Positions 1 through 30,637 of a DNA stretch of 64,000 nucleotides are shown here, in pieces. The notes under the pieces were generated by a model. That model made no database searches. It had not been told where the DNA came from and was given only the letters and a program-made list of their open reading frames with translations. Source of the DNA: Anodontia alba. Its lineage: Eukaryota; Mollusca; Bivalvia; Lucinida; Lucinidae. Location of the stretch: the NCBI GenBank assembly GCA_964016985.1, contig OZ024834.1, positions 85,431,723-85,495,722 on the forward strand. The letters run 5' to 3'. The number at the start of each line of letters is the position of its first letter. The first letter of the stretch is position 1. A program made the translations under genes and the position numbers.

Positions 1-360
1 ATGTGCATGCTAATATGGATCTATATTGTCCACTAATTGTATAAGGGCCTTTTTTGTGTGTTGGGCATCATATACAATGCACAACTCAAGAAAAGGTCCC
101 GTATGCTACAGGCAGGCAAAGAAAGCCCAGATTAGCATGAGCCCAGATTATTCCTCACATCCATAGGAGCCTTTGTTCTTGCATGTAGATTCTGAAGTAT
201 CCAAGAGCCTGCAAGTTAACAGTGAGGGCTCTAATCATACTAGTCAAATGTACAGGCAGATCTGGACCTGTTGCTGTCTACAGTAACATGCAGAGGCGCA
301 TGAAAATCTGCTTGAAGAGCAGAGGCCCTGACCAGCCTCTGCCTCCATGTAGTCTGGCTG
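1..360. other. Non-coding; decayed foldback sequence
   Basis: No gene is supported. It has weak similarity to the GCGGACA-type foldbacks (imperfect arms around GCCCAGATTAGCATG and the AGAGGCCCTGACCAGCCTCTG palindrome near 320-345). Confidence 0.4.
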
Positions 361-664
361 TTTGTTTGTTTGTGTTGAGGTTTTAAGGCCCTTCAACCCA
401 TTGGGGCCATGTCGAGAGTGGTCAGCTTACCTAACCACACTTTTACTGGACAGACTTAATCCTCAAAGCAATTAACCAGTATTGTGCATGTTCTTGCACC
501 AGAAACTGACAACTACCCTTCTTGAATCAGTGAAAGGGAGAGAATGACTAGAAAATATTTAATGATCAAATCTCCACAAAAGAATGTTACTGACCCGGCT
601 TTGGTCGGACTCGCAACCTCCTGATCATTAATCGGGCGCGCATCCAACTGAGCCACCAAGACCG
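361..664 (-). repeat. tRNA-headed SINE, near full length
   Basis: Minus-strand copy. The tRNA-like head lies at the right end (box A side at GAGCCACC, complement, near 650; box B region near 605-620), and the CAAAC-type tail at the left. The body shares the GATCATGAAATATTTTC and CACAATACTGGTTAA segments with the other copies. Diverged. Confidence 0.85.
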
Positions 665-784
665 ATGTATTGATATCTTTTTGTTGAGAAATCAGAAAAA
701 TATTTATCTGGATACCCAATCTTATCTAGAGCTATTGTGCAGTCTAATCTGGGCCTTCATTGTATGTCAATAAATTTCAAAGAT

Positions 785-985
785 CAGGACCGAGTTTTTG
801 TTTAAAGCATCGTTAGCTTAATGAGCTCCTTAATGACAAACTTGTTGACTGTTGTAGCTAATGTAGTTTCAAATACATTTGATATTTTTGCTGCAAATGC
901 AAAAGCTACTCACATTTTTTCAGCAAAAAATATCAATGTATTTGCCACATTTCAAGAAAGAAATTTTGACTGGGCCCAAGACTAG
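785..985. repeat. Foldback element with AAAAATATCAATGTATTTG arms
   Basis: Imperfect inverted repeat around TTTTTGCTGCAAATGCAAAAGC. A second copy lies in opposite orientation at 33525-33730, including the flanking CTTAATGAG and GTAGCTAA segments. The stretch 986-1380 shows nothing else. Confidence 0.6.
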
Positions 986-1381
986 AGATAAACAGGCTGA
1001 CCTTGGTCTTGGTTGTTCAAGTATATCTTTAATCATCTTGTAAAATAGTTCATTTGGTTCCTGCTAACTTCAAATTACACTGCGTATGCAGTTTGCAAAT
1101 GATCTTTTCTATTTTGGCCCATTAAAGGGAAGGCTACATCTTCAAGGGGAAATATCTCTGGCATGAAAACAAAAATACCTCCCTTCTCACCAGAAGATAT
1201 TTTTTTAAGGGTAGCCCTATTCTGAAAGAATTCAAGTATTTGGAAGTAAATTCCTGTCTGCTGGAGGCATGTCTCTGAAAAATAGCAGCCAAATCTTCAG
1301 GTGTATCCATTTATTTTAAGAGCAAACAGCATGATCCTGGCCAGACAACTGCAGGCCCAGAAACGTGTCAAGGAAAACTAT

Positions 1382-1594
1382 ATAACCCTTGTCCTGCTGA
1401 ACCCAGATATGTCCTGCCTTTGCAAACAATGTAGATCCAGATCAGCTGGCTTCTGAAGGAGCCAACTGATCTGGCTCTGTACTATTTGCCGTTAAGGATG
1501 TGAATTTATAGCAACAATCTGGATCAAGTAATCTGATTGGCTGAAAATTAGAAGTGGGTGTGACATCTTAATTTATTCAGCAGGACAAGGTTAA
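1382..1594. repeat. TTAA-flanked foldback, terminus CCCTTGTCCTGCTGAA, core K1 (family C)
   Basis: Termini CCCTTGTCCTGCTGAA and its complement, next to a TTAA at the right end. Central palindrome: GTAGATCCAGATCAG arms around a GGCTTCTGAAG tip. One of 11 copies in the window. Confidence 0.8.
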
Positions 1595-1677
1595 CAGTGA
1601 AGAGCAGACTCAGCTAGGGCATCGCTTATCTGATCAGGACCTCTGCTAGAGTCTGCAAGTATATTTTCAACTATTAA

Positions 1678-1930
1678 ATGAGCCAGCGCACGAAAAAACC
1701 TACAAAAAGACTTATGTGACCAGCAAAGACTCAGATCAGCCTGTGCTTCCTAGTTATCCAGCCTGCGCATAAGCGCAGTCTGATCAGTCTTTGTTGATCG
1801 CAAGTGCTTCTGGGTTATCCAAAGTGGGATAAACGAGAGCCCTAGCCATGCTTGATGGATGTACAGGTTGATATGAATCTTTGCTAGTCAAACAGGTCTT
1901 ATTGTAGGTTTTGTTCTGCGCTGGCTCAAA
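1678..1930. repeat. Foldback element with CAGCGCA/TGCGCTGG ends (family W)
   Basis: Ends AGCCAGCGCACG and GCGCTGGCTC are inverted. Inner TACAAAAAGACTT and AGGTCTTATTGTAGG are also inverted, and the centre has a CAGATCAGCCTG palindrome. A second copy is at 4640-4875. Confidence 0.7.
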
Positions 1931-2235
1931 TGTTTATTAAGCAAACAGAGAAGGTCTTGAGCACACAGCAAGGATGCTTGCACTGATCTGTACTTTCGCT
2001 GTATGCATTTGCATTTTATGTGCTTTTAAAATGAAGACACTGAAAACATCTCAATATTGATAATTTTTCATTCATTCATTATGGGAATGATAAATGTCAC
2101 ATTATGAGGTAGGACAAAATAAATTGCGTTAATTAAATCATGATCTTTCACAAAAATGATACCAATTTATATAATAGCACTCTAGCGATGTAATAATGAT
2201 ATTTGATCACAGTTTTGTATCACTATCTAGCAGTG

Positions 2236-21059
<18,824 letters not shown>

Positions 21060-21750
21060 TGCGGAAAGGGTCCGACAATACTTTGAGACGAATAAGAATA
21101 AACGTTTAACACAGGTACTAATAAAGAGAGGCGATTGGGAAACGGCTAGTCTCGGATTTTCGTGATTTTGTGTGTTCCTTGCTTCCAAAGGCAATCCTTC
21201 TTTACTTTTATTATATCGAGCTCGGATTTATGTTTGCATTTATGCCTTTTCTTGACTCTAAGGAAAGGTAATTTTGCTTATCCGCAGTCTGTAAATATTG
21301 TTTCTTTAATTGTAACTGTTATATAATTTCTTGATTTTTTTTCTTACTTTTATTACCTGTATGCTTTTGTTCTATCGGTATAAAAGCCTTCAGGCTAATA
21401 TTAAAATCATGCTGTATATTTGAAAACCGGCGTGAAATAAATATTCTTGTAGCTTGTATCTTTGTATAAGATTTTTGCATTAAGCAAACGTAACTGCCAG
21501 AAATTGTTGTCTTCGCTGTTTATTTGCCAAAGATACAATCACACTAAAACCAGGAGCGACCGTCATTTCTGGGACAACTAAATATTCAATGTTGTCATAT
21601 CATATCACCTGAAGATGACATAATAAAGATTACTTTGTATTATATAGATCATGTAATTTTTAACTCTCTTTATGGATTATTTGTAATAATCATGGAACAA
21701 TATATTATTTATAAAGCTTGTAGTTATTTTGAAATCAAAAAGAAAGAAAT
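21060..21750. other. Region upstream of ACAA2; promoter expected, not resolved
   Basis: The 5' UTR and promoter of ACAA2 (minus strand) must lie here or beyond. I see no TATA box or CpG-rich island. A plus-strand AATAAA (21437) and AT-rich unique sequence are the only features. Confidence 0.35.
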
Positions 21751-21751
21751 C

Positions 21752-21935
21752 AGTCCTGCTGAACCTGGATATGCTCTGCCTTTGCAAACAGTGTAGATTC
21801 AGATCAGAAGCCAGCTGATCTGGATCTACACTGTTTGTTACTTAGTATGTGAATTTGTATCAACGACCAAAAGGAAGCAATCTGACTGGCTGAGACGTGG
21901 GCATGGCATCTTAATTTATTCAGTATAACAAGGGT
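21752..21935. repeat. Family C foldback, core K1
   Basis: Starts TCCTGCTGAACCTGG; K1 palindrome with a shortened AGAAGCCAGC tip; ends TTATTCAGTATAACAAGGG. Confidence 0.75.
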
Positions 21936-22259
21936 AAATAGCAGAATTTAATGTTGATGCAATTTCGTGTGTTTAATCTAAAACTGATAGTAGAAAATCA
22001 ATGATAATGTCTATTATTATCTGTTTGCCAACATTACAAAGGTTTTCATTTGCTTAGGCTTCAGATGTTTAATGTTTATTCTGTTTCGTCATTGTGTTAA
22101 TACATGCTTCTACTGTGATATTTTACTGATTAGGTACATGTATAGTATACACCTATGCGGCCTGAACAAATACTAGTAATTTGGAGGGCTGCATCCGAAT
22201 TAAGGTTCTCGTTTGGACGTCTTTCGGAAAGTCTTTTTTTTTTTTTTTTTTTTTTTTGC

Positions 22260-22800
22260 CTGCTACTTTAGTTATAAAAAGTAAAGTTGCAAACTTTTAG
22301 CATGATTTCATGCAAAACTATTTGTCATAACTACATATGCAGGAAGAGTTTTATTCTAGTGATATTTTTTTTTAATCGAATAATTTCATTTCCCCCCATA
22401 GTAAAAACGGCTGCAAAATATGTAAAAAATCGACAGGGTAGATTTTTTGGATCCAGCTTTTCAACAAGTTTTACGTGTTCAAAATTTCTGAAATTTTTGC
22501 AGTATTGTCATAGAACACCATTGTTTTTTTTTTGTTTTTTTTGTTTTTAATCACTGAAGAAAAAGCAAAATAATAATAAAAAAAAAATATAAAAAAAATA
22601 TAAAAATATTTTAATAAAAAAGATAGAAAGAAAAAAAGAAATGGAAAAAGTCGGACACATTTTTTTTCTCCATAAAATTAATTTTGCGGTAAATAACTGA
22701 AAACAAAGCACAGGAACAGAAATGGCTAATGATTTCTGATAAGATATTGTCAATCAGAAATCACTTATTTCCATTTGGAATAAAAACGTCTGTCCCAACG
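22260..22800. repeat. Single-unit relative of the 11.5-12.1 kb dispersed repeat
   Basis: TTGCAAACTTTTAGCATGAT, CATGCAAAACTATTTGTCAT, an A-rich middle and CAGGAACAGAAATGGC, ATATTGTCAATCAG in the same order as 11523-12085. A 24-T run precedes it (22234-22257). Confidence 0.5.
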
Positions 22801-23239
22801 ATGTCAAAAAAAAACACAGTAGGTTAAGCCCCACTTAAAAAAACGATTATGGTTTAACATAAAAATAGCCTGAAAAACGCTTTCAAGCACTTAAAAAATA
22901 AATAAGTACAAATGTATTAAAAAAATAAGAATTAAAAAAAAATCATATATGGACGCTTTATAAGCTATTCTGTCGAGATATCAATTAGTAGAATCCGATT
23001 AACCTTATCGATAAATAATCCGTGTCACAAACACGACAGTTCAAGCGTTGGATTGTAATCTGAGATCCGTCATAAAATTACCCAATGCTATATCAAAAGC
23101 TGTTGCTCTGTAAGTATTCCAAGGTTCTTTTTTCCAGGGCATCAAGCCATACGACCAGCACCAGTTATTACATGGTTACATCGTCGAGTTTCAGTGATTG
23201 TGCTCTTCCCTTTGTCATGTTTGTCTAGTCTCCTGACGT

Positions 23240-23335
23240 TCAGACGTTGGATAATTTCTAGTACTTATAGGGCCTGTCCCTACGATTATGAATAATAATC
23301 GTAGGGACAGGCCCTATAAGTAGAAATTATCCAAC
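23240..23335. repeat. Near-perfect palindrome, arms about 45 bp
   Basis: GACGTTGGATAATTTCTAGT and CTTATAGGGCCTGTCCCTAC with complements around GATTATGAATAATAATC. It belongs to none of the other core types and has no second copy here. The flanks 22801-23239 show nothing. Confidence 0.75.
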
Positions 23336-23591
23336 GTCAAGCTTCTGTGGTCTCCTACATGTATCCTTGGAGGTCGTAAGTTCGTGGACATAAGCATTTT
23401 TTCACGTGCTGTTATGTAACAAAGGAATAACTGAATGAAAGAAAAATACTTACATTATCTCCAATATCTTCATGTCACACCTGCATAGTTTGTTGACCTT
23501 CGATGGTTTTGACAATTGTTTATCTTCCTCCATACTGTACTGAAAGCCCATTTTCTTATTTTTCTATTTTTTTTTTTTTTTTTTTTTTTTT

Positions 23592-23950
23592 AACCCTCCA
23601 CACAATAGTGGCAGTGTTTATGTTTCACATTGGACGTCAGTGTGTCTGTCCGTCCGTCAGTCCTACATCTGTCCATTTGTATTTCGTTTTCAGACTATAA
23701 ATCAACGAAACATCAATGGATTTTCACCAAACTTGGTATGTGCATTGATATTGAATAGATCTGGTTTGGGATTGCTAATGAGCAAACCTCAACAAATTAT
23801 GACAGAGTTATCTGCCTGAGATACACCCATATGTTTTTTCCTGATGGTAACTTGAGTAAATGTCAAGGCATTTTAACCGAACTTGGTTCATGCATTGATA
23901 TTAAGGAGATCTGGTTTGGGATTGCTTATGGCCAATGTGCAAATTTTGTC
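23592..23950. repeat. Dispersed repeat with GTCTGTCCGTCCGTC (family J), left part
   Basis: Preceded by a 25-T run (23567-23591). Matches 44386-44600 and 50950-51130: CACATTGGACGTC, GTCTGTCCGTCCGTC, ATGGATTTTCACCAAACTTG, GATCTGGTTTGGGATTGC. Its continuation (AATTTTGACAGAGTTATC) lies beyond the LINE at 26139, so it is the LINE's target. Confidence 0.7.
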
Positions 23951-23960
23951 AATTTTTGAC

Positions 23961-26138
23961 TGAGGAGGTATGTGGCACAACTCGGCCACACCGTTGGCAT
24001 CGTGAAACCTGGTGGTGGAACGAACACGTGGAAAAGGCCATTGCTGCCAAGCGGACAGCTTTCAAGGCCTGGAAGGCTGGTAAAGGAACTAGGGCATCAT
24101 ACGATGCAGCCAAACGAAATGCCAGACATGCAGTGCACCATGCTCGTCAAGAAGCCGACAAGAAGGGTCTACGAGAATATTGACACCAAGTCTTCAGAAG
24201 TCTACCGCCTTGCTAACCAGTTTAGAAGAGAGAACACTGATGTTGTTGGTGACAAACCTGTGAAGAATGATGCAGGAGAGATGTCAATGAGCGAAGACTC
24301 AAAGCAGAAGGCCTTGCTGGAGCACTACCAAAGGCTTCTCAATGTTGAGTTTGACTGGGACCCAGACCACCTGTCACATCAATCACGAGTGGAAGGCCCA
24401 CCCATCCCAATCACCGTTGATATGGTTAAGAAGGCTATCTCGCAGATGAAGGCAGGCAAAGCACCGGGCCCATCAGGCATAGTGGTGGAGATGATAAGAG
24501 CGGCCGGTGACATGGGCGCCTCCATGATCCATGACCTCGCAGTTGCAATCATTCGTGATGGCAAGGTACCCTCTGACTGGGAGCAGAGTTTCATTATCTG
24601 CCTCTACAAGGGAAAAGGGGACGCATTGGAAAGGGGCAACTACCGCGGTCTCAAGCTGACAGAGCAGGTTATGAAAATCCTGGAGAGGATTGTAGATGGC
24701 CTCATCAGACAGTTGGTGTCATTCGACGATTCCCAGTTTGGCTTCGTCCCAGGCAGAGGCACTACAGATGCAATCTTTGTTGTCAGGCAGCTGCAAGAGA
24801 AGTATCTAGCTGCCAATAAGAGACTCTACATGGCTTTTGTAGACCTGGAGAAGGCGTTTGATCGAGTGCCTCGGAAGGTCATCTGGTGGGGGCTGAGAAA
24901 ACTTGGTGTGGAGGAGTGGATTGTGCGACTGGTGCAGGGGATGTATGCAAATGCACGAAGCCGTGTCCGTGTTGGTGAGGGGTACAGTGAAGAGTTTGAA
25001 GTGAAGGTTGGTGTTCACCAAGGATCAGTACTCAGCCCACTGCTCTTCATCATTGTGCTTGAAGCCTTATCACGAGAGTTCCTCTCTGGGGTCCTCTGGG
25101 AGGACCTCTATGCCGATGACCTTGTTATTATCGCTGAATCACTTGAGGAATGTGTCAGGAGGCTCTTGACTTGGAAAGAAGCAATGGAGAAGAAAGGACT
25201 GAGAGTAAATGCAGGAAAGACAAAGATCATGATCTGCAGTACGGGACTGGACCTCCTGCAGAGTTCAGGCGAGTTTCCATGCACTGTCTGTCACATTGGA
25301 GTGGGCAGCAACAGCATCTTCTGCAATGGCTGCAAGCACTGGGTGCACAAGAAATGCAGTGGGCTCAAGCGCTTGAAAAAGGACCCTGACTATAGATGTA
25401 CAGGGAACTGCACGCCCCTTGGATGGCAGACCACAGAAGGAAGTCCAGGTCGGACCTGACAAGCTTGAGGTGGTAGCTTCCTTTTGCTACCTAGGAGACA
25501 TGCTCTCAGCAGCAGGTGGCTGTGAACTTTCAACCACAACACGTGTGAAAACCGCCTGGAAGAAGTTCAAGGATCTGCTACCAGTCCTCTCTTCACGCCA
25601 CCTCTCTTTCAAAACACGTGGCCATGTGTACAGCTCTTGTGTGCGCAGCGCAATGCTCCATGCCAGCAAGACTTGGCCATTGACAAAGCCCAACCTCTAG
25701 TGTCTGCAGTGAAATGACAGGGCAATGATCAGACAGATCTGCAATGTCAGGCCGCAAGACATTGTCACCACCAGGTCCAATGATCTACTTGTGCAGCTTG
25801 GCATTGAGGATCTGGACCTCATTCTGAAGGAGAGAAGACTTCGATGGTATGGACATGTGGAACGCTCCAGTGGTGCAATCAAGACAGCCTTTTACATACA
25901 GGTTGATGGAAAGCGTGGGCCTGGGAGGCCCAAAATGACATGGAAGCGGCTGACAGAGAGGGATTGCAGAGAGTGGAAGCTCTCGGCTATCAGCCCTCAT
26001 GATAGACGTACCTGGAGATCTGGTGTGAGATCTGCCATGCGTGCAGCAAGCCAGCTATCTGGAAGGGGGCCCACTGATGTGGATGTTGCCCCTGTACCTG
26101 CACATTAATCAAAAAAACCGATTATGATATGATATGAT
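23961..26138 (+). pseudogene. 5'-truncated, frameshifted LINE (non-LTR retrotransposon) with RT and a zinc finger
   Basis: Order: the linker before the RT (frame 1, to about 24170), a frameshift, then RT in frame 2 with KAGKAPGPSGI, FGFVPGRGTTDAIF, AFVDLEKAFDRVP, GVHQGSVLSPLLF and the catalytic LYADDLVII (YADD at 25109-25120). A Cys/His finger follows (CTVCHIGVGSNSIFCNGCKH then WVHKKCSG, about 25279-25365). After a second frameshift near 25410 the C-terminal part reads FCYLGDML, then stops at 25698-25700 and 25713-25715, then RRLRWYGHVERS and GKRGPGRPKMTWKRLTERDC. The endonuclease is missing. The 3' end is a short TATGA-like repeat, and AATTTTTGAC/AATTTTGAC flanks mark the target duplication. 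Clade not assigned. Confidence 0.9.
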
Positions 26139-26300
26139 AATTTTGACAGAGTTATCTGCCTGGGACATGGTAATGGTGAGGTATTATCATTTTACATTTT
26201 TTCTTTGGATGGAGGTTCCCAAAATTGTCACTTTTCATATGGCCAATTTTCAAATTTCCATTCTTTCTCATTATCTCTGTGCTCCTTCCAGTTGGGATAA
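26139..26300. repeat. Right part of the family J repeat interrupted by the LINE
   Basis: Resumes with AATTTTGACAGAGTTATCTG, the segment expected after GTCAATTTTTGAC. AT-rich sequence with an A-run (26345-26395) follows; 26400-26985 holds nothing else I can name. Confidence 0.65.
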
Positions 26301-26988
26301 TCACAACACTCAACTTTTTAAAAAAAATATTCCATATTGAAATTGATGTAAAAATAAATAATAATAATAATAAAAAAATACAAAAAAAAAAAAACACACA
26401 AATTTGGTAAGCTGGTTTTGAACAAAATAATTGGTTACTCACAAATTTATGGAAAAAGAATTTCAGGGGTTCAGTCACAAAATGCTTAATTTTTAAGGGG
26501 TACCCCAAAATAATCTCAAACCAGTGACAAGTTTGTCAATAAAAATTACAAGTATTGGTCATTAATTGCCATTCAGAGATAGTCCAAAAATATTGTCCAA
26601 ACAAGTTTAATATGTACTGGATATTTTAAGCTCCTTTAAATAAGCAAGTAGGATTTATGAGCATATGCCTAAAATCACTCTTAATTTTAGGATGTTGTAG
26701 AGTTCATGGATCTGATTTTTGTTTGCATTTATCTTGTTGTTTAGATAGATACTTAGTTAAACATATTGCATAAAAAAACCGTCAAGAAAACAATCATGCA
26801 AAAAATTTTGTCAGCAGAGCTGCTCAACCTTAGGAAAATGGAGGTAAAGACCAATTTAAACACTATGTCACACAAGAAAATCATACAGAAACTCCCAGTC
26901 ATCAAGAGATAGCATGTTCTAGCCTCATTCTGGTGGTGGTTGGCAGAAAGTTGTTGTTAACATTTACTGGACAGTGAAATGGCCTGTC

Positions 26989-27268
26989 ATCACGAAAACA
27001 CGCCTATATAATTTTGACCCCCTTAAACCCCACTTTTATATAGTAAAACTGGGGTTTACAGGGGTATACATTATTTTTTCTTATTTCTGCTCAAAAAATA
27101 GATTGTGAGTACTCGTTAGAACCGCCTCATCGAGGCAGTTCTAACGAGTACCCACAATCTATGTTTTGAGCAGAAATGTGAAAAATATCAGAATTTTTTA
27201 TCTGAAAAATTTCATTTTTTGGTGGTGAAATTTTCAGTATGTTTGAATAGGCATGTTTTCGTAATGAT
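26989..27268. repeat. Foldback with ends ATCACGAAAACACGCC, core K2 variant (family Q)
   Basis: Inverted ends ATCACGAAAACACGCCTATA and AATAGGCATGTTTTCGTAAT. Left arm holds CCCCTTAAACCCCAC / TGGGGTTTACAGGGG. Centre is a K2 relative with CTCGTTAGAACCGCCTC. Copies at 28631-28908 and 52668-52944, and a half-copy at 52238-52375. Confidence 0.82.
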
Positions 27269-27529
27269 TTTCCAGAAAAATAAAGCAGCTTTTGTCAAAA
27301 GTTTCTTCTCAGAAGAGATTCTCATCGACTGATCATTTAAATGTCATAACAACAAATATTAAGTCATATTTTAACTATTTACTAGCTAAAACTAGAGGTT
27401 AAAATGTTCACCGTAAAGCAGTTTTATGGTTGCACTCGTGTCTGCTGATATCAGCAAAATATCATGGAAACAGTTTTATTTTATTGTCAACGGTGAAATC
27501 AGTGTATATCTGATGAAAATAAAAGTGGT

Positions 27530-28060
27530 ATCAATCACTAGTGAATTGATATCGTATCATTTCACTATAGTGAATGATACGATTTATATTTTCACTCTTC
27601 GCTTTGGGCGACTTCGGTTTTCTTCACTGTTTCAGAAGTGGATGTTACCTCCACTTCAGATTTTTGAACACCTCTAATTTCTTTGTTTCTGAACTAAACT
27701 ATCAAGTGTTGGTATTCATTTTCTTAGTTAGAATGTAAGGAACATTTTGGTATCAAAATTATTTTGATTCGCCGAAACTTTTTGTTTTTTGTTTCTCCAG
27801 CGGTTCACATGTTAAGCACTGAGCGTCGACGCCATGACGTTCATGTTTTGTTTGGTGATGTTATTTATGACGTCAGAAACACGCATTGACGAGTGAACAA
27901 TAAAATAAAAATAAAATTTACTCTTTTTCAGTGAATACCATAAAAATTTTCATCTCGTGTAATGAAAACATTCAAATTTTCACTCATGCTTCGCACTCGT
28001 GAAAACACTGATGTTTTCATTTCACTCGATCACAATATTTATGGTATTCACAGCAAAAGA
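27530..28060. repeat. Cluster of short palindromes around TCACTATAGTGAATGATA and GTGAATACCATAAA
   Basis: Two inverted repeats: ATCGTATCATTTCACTATAG (27551-27582) and GTGAATACCATAAAAATTTT with its complement (27931-28052). A 152-codon open frame starting at 27962 is formed partly by the second palindrome and is not credible as a gene. Confidence 0.5.
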
Positions 28061-28400
28061 ATAAATATCCTTTATGTATTTATCTTAGGAAAAGCAGTCA
28101 AATTGCTTCTTAAAGCTGTATTTTTTAAACGCAAGATAAAATCTAAGAGTGAATATTTACAAAAAGGAATTTATGATCCAGGTAAAATTTGGCTTGAATC
28201 AATTGGTATCAATGGAACCGGAAATGCTTTTGCCAACCACAATCGGCATAATATTGTAATCACATGGTCAGTAGCTTGGGTGAAGAAAGGTCTGTATGAT
28301 TTACAGGCTTTGTTCAATTCTGTAATTCACATTCTGAAATGTAACCATATGAACACTCAACAGCCTAATCTTGTCCATAATGGAAGAACAGTCATCACGA

Positions 28401-28622
28401 CATTCTTTCGTGGAGATTGATCATGAAATATTTTCTACGGTCATTCTCTCCCTTCCACTGATTCAAGAAGGGCAGTTGTCAGTTTCTGGCGAAAGAATGT
28501 GCACAATACTGGTTAACCGCTTAGAGGACTAAGCCTGCCCAGTAAACATGTGGTTAGGTAAACTGACCACGCTCGACATGACACCACTGGGTTGACTGGG
28601 CCGTAAAACCTCAACACAAACA
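28401..28622 (+). repeat. 5'-truncated SINE inside a family Q element
   Basis: Begins at CATTCTTTCGTGGAGATTGA (head lost) and runs to the CAAAC tail. A 14-bp duplication AACAGTCATCACGA (28387-28400 and 28623-28636) flanks it, and the right copy is the start of the family Q element. Confidence 0.88.
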
Positions 28623-28630
28623 AACAGTCA

Positions 28631-28908
28631 TCACGAAAACATGCCTATATAATTTTGACCCCCTTAAACCCCACTTTTATATAGTAAAACTGGGGTTTAC
28701 AGGGGTATACATTATTTTTCTTATTTCTGCTCAAAACATAGATTGTGGGTACTCGTTAGAACCACCTCGTCGAGGCGGTTCTAACAAATACCCACAGTCT
28801 ATGTTTTGAGCAGAATGATGAAAAATATCAGAATTTTTATCTGAAAATTTCCATTTTTTGGTGGTAAAAATTTCTAGTATATCTGAATAGGCATGTTTTT
28901 GTAATGAT
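28631..28908. repeat. Family Q foldback, second copy
   Basis: Same plan as 26989-27268, including the GGGGTTTACAGGGGTATACA segment and the CTCGTTAGAACCACCTC centre. Confidence 0.82.
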
Positions 28909-29219
28909 AGGCTCAATGAAGCAAACACCTGCTATCTTTTTGACAGTGTTGTAAACACATTTTCATGTGGGGATTTTTTTTTTATTTAAACATACATATG
29001 ATATGTAAGAAACTATAGCATTACATACATTTGAAACCATTTATCATCCTCAAATAAAGACATTTGGATCTCTTTGCTTAACAAGCATTTACTCATATTT
29101 TTTGAGCCAAACATATGTTTTTGTGGAGAAATAAGAAAAATATCAGTACTTTTTGGATGAAAAAAAAGCACCTTATCTGGGAATATGTAGAACAATTTTC
29201 AAATGTCGTGTATCTTACG

Positions 29220-29475
29220 TGACCGGGGCATCCAACTGATATTGGCTTACAGTTGGACAAGGCCTGCTATCCTTGTAGCAGGTAAGGGTAGATGGGGAAT
29301 ATTTTTATTTCTTCTGTTTCTTCACTTTCATTCCTGTTCCTTTCTTCCCTGTCCCTCTCTTTAATCTCTTCTACTATCTCTTCTATCACTTTTCTCCCTT
29401 TCTCTGGGAGACGACACAAAATGACCCACAAGGGTTGACGTGTCGTTAAACCCCAACACAATCAAAACCTAAACA
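29220..29475. repeat. Repeat with one GGGCATCCAACTGATATTGG unit and a CGTTAAACCCCAACAC tail
   Basis: A single copy of the 65-bp unit that is tandemly expanded at 53.1-53.9 kb, then a pyrimidine-rich stretch, then CTCTGGGAGACGACACA and the tail GACGTGTCGTTAAACCCC. This shows the unexpanded form of the 53.1-54.3 kb element. Confidence 0.75.
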
Positions 29476-29869
29476 ACAGTCCCCCAACACTATGGTTTAC
29501 ACATGATGTAAGTGAAACAATGGTAAATTTCCTAGATGTCCACATCACCAAAGTTGAATCCAGTTGAATAGAAATAATTCAGGGATAAAGAAATTCAACA
29601 ATATACATGTATCTTGAAAAAGCTCAGAAAGAGTGAAACTGGTCGATCATGCAATAAAATGACTCTTGAACAAAATATGTACATTTGTATCCCACTTGGG
29701 ATCTACCCGTCACCTGGGAACCTATTCAGAGGTGTGTGGGTGGCAGTAACAGCTTACTCTAGCCACTCAGTATCCTCTAGGATCCTAGGATCCTTCATAG
29801 CCAGGCCTGCTTTAAAATACAAGCTTTTTGTAAAGGTCCAGTGCTTGACTTAGTCATGCTATTCTTGTT

Positions 29870-30120
29870 GCTGTGATGTCAGAGTTTGTTAATAATAGAG
29901 AGCTATTTGTAAAACCTGAACTGGGACATTTGCAGTCGGTGCAGACCCAGATCAAATGCTACAGAATGTGGTGTCAGATCAGAGTCTGCACTGTTTGCCT
30001 AAATTACAGGAAGTTAAGGATTAAATGAAACAATCTAAAGTCTCCCGTTCAGGACCATTTTCCCAACCTACACTTAGAGACAATCGACCCACCAGTGCTG
30101 TCAGTGCTTTGATTAAAAAC
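29870..30120. repeat. K1-core foldback, family G, inverted
   Basis: CCAGATCAAATGCTACAGAA palindrome, then CCTACACTTAGAGACAATC and CACCAGTGCTGTCAGTGC, the complement of 8990-9265. The 29476-29869 stretch shows no feature. Confidence 0.65.
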
Positions 30121-30279
30121 ATAGGTTTTGTTCATGAAAAGGACTCCTTTTGCACTTTATGGTAACCCTATTTCCCTATTACTTTTATGTCTTATCCTAA
30201 CATAAGCAAAACTTGCTTTTAAAACATTTCTTCTGGGAGGCTCTAGATATAGTGAAACTATATCCATAGGTCTAGATAA

Positions 30280-30420
30280 GAGTGGATATCAGGTAAATCT
30301 TTTTCTTTTTTCTTCCTCAAAACATATGTTGTGAGGCGCTTCTAATGAGTACCCACAACATATGTTTTCCTGGAGAAATAAGAAAAATATCAATACTTTT
30401 GGATTAAAAAAAAACATCTT
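30280..30420. repeat. K2 foldback, family A, left arm damaged
   Basis: TCTAGATAAGAGTGGATATC on the left; AGGCGCTTCTAATGAGTACC and AACATATGTTTTCCTGGAG on the right arm. Confidence 0.65.
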
Positions 30421-30454
30421 AACAAGAGCTATGTATGAATCACTTTATATACAT

Positions 30455-30600
30455 GTAATCCTGTGTGTAATGTATTTACCCTAAGTATTCAGGCAGACAG
30501 ACCACTACCACAGACCATAATCAGATGCTGCAGAACATGGTGTTTGGTCAGGGTCTGCCCTATGTTTCATGCTTCCAGAAATTTGAAGACAAATCAGGTA
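30455..30600. repeat. Degenerate K1-core element (family F type)
   Basis: TTACCCTAAGTATTCAGGCA then CATAATCAGATGCTGCAGAA and complement. Confidence 0.5.
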
Positions 30601-30637
30601 GAAGTCAAATTGACTTGTTCAAATTTTAGGGCAAATA

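Noticed and set aside
23455..23530. An alternative ACAA2 exon 1 with a strong GTAAGT donor (AGATAATGTAAGT on the minus strand)
   Set aside because: Its phase does not fit exon 2: the required phase-1 frame runs into TAA just before the donor. The MALSRG exon at 21044-21059 fits in phase and sequence.
27962..28420. A 152-codon plus-strand open frame
   Set aside because: It begins inside a palindrome, has no splice context, composition like the surrounding AT-rich DNA, and runs into a SINE target site.
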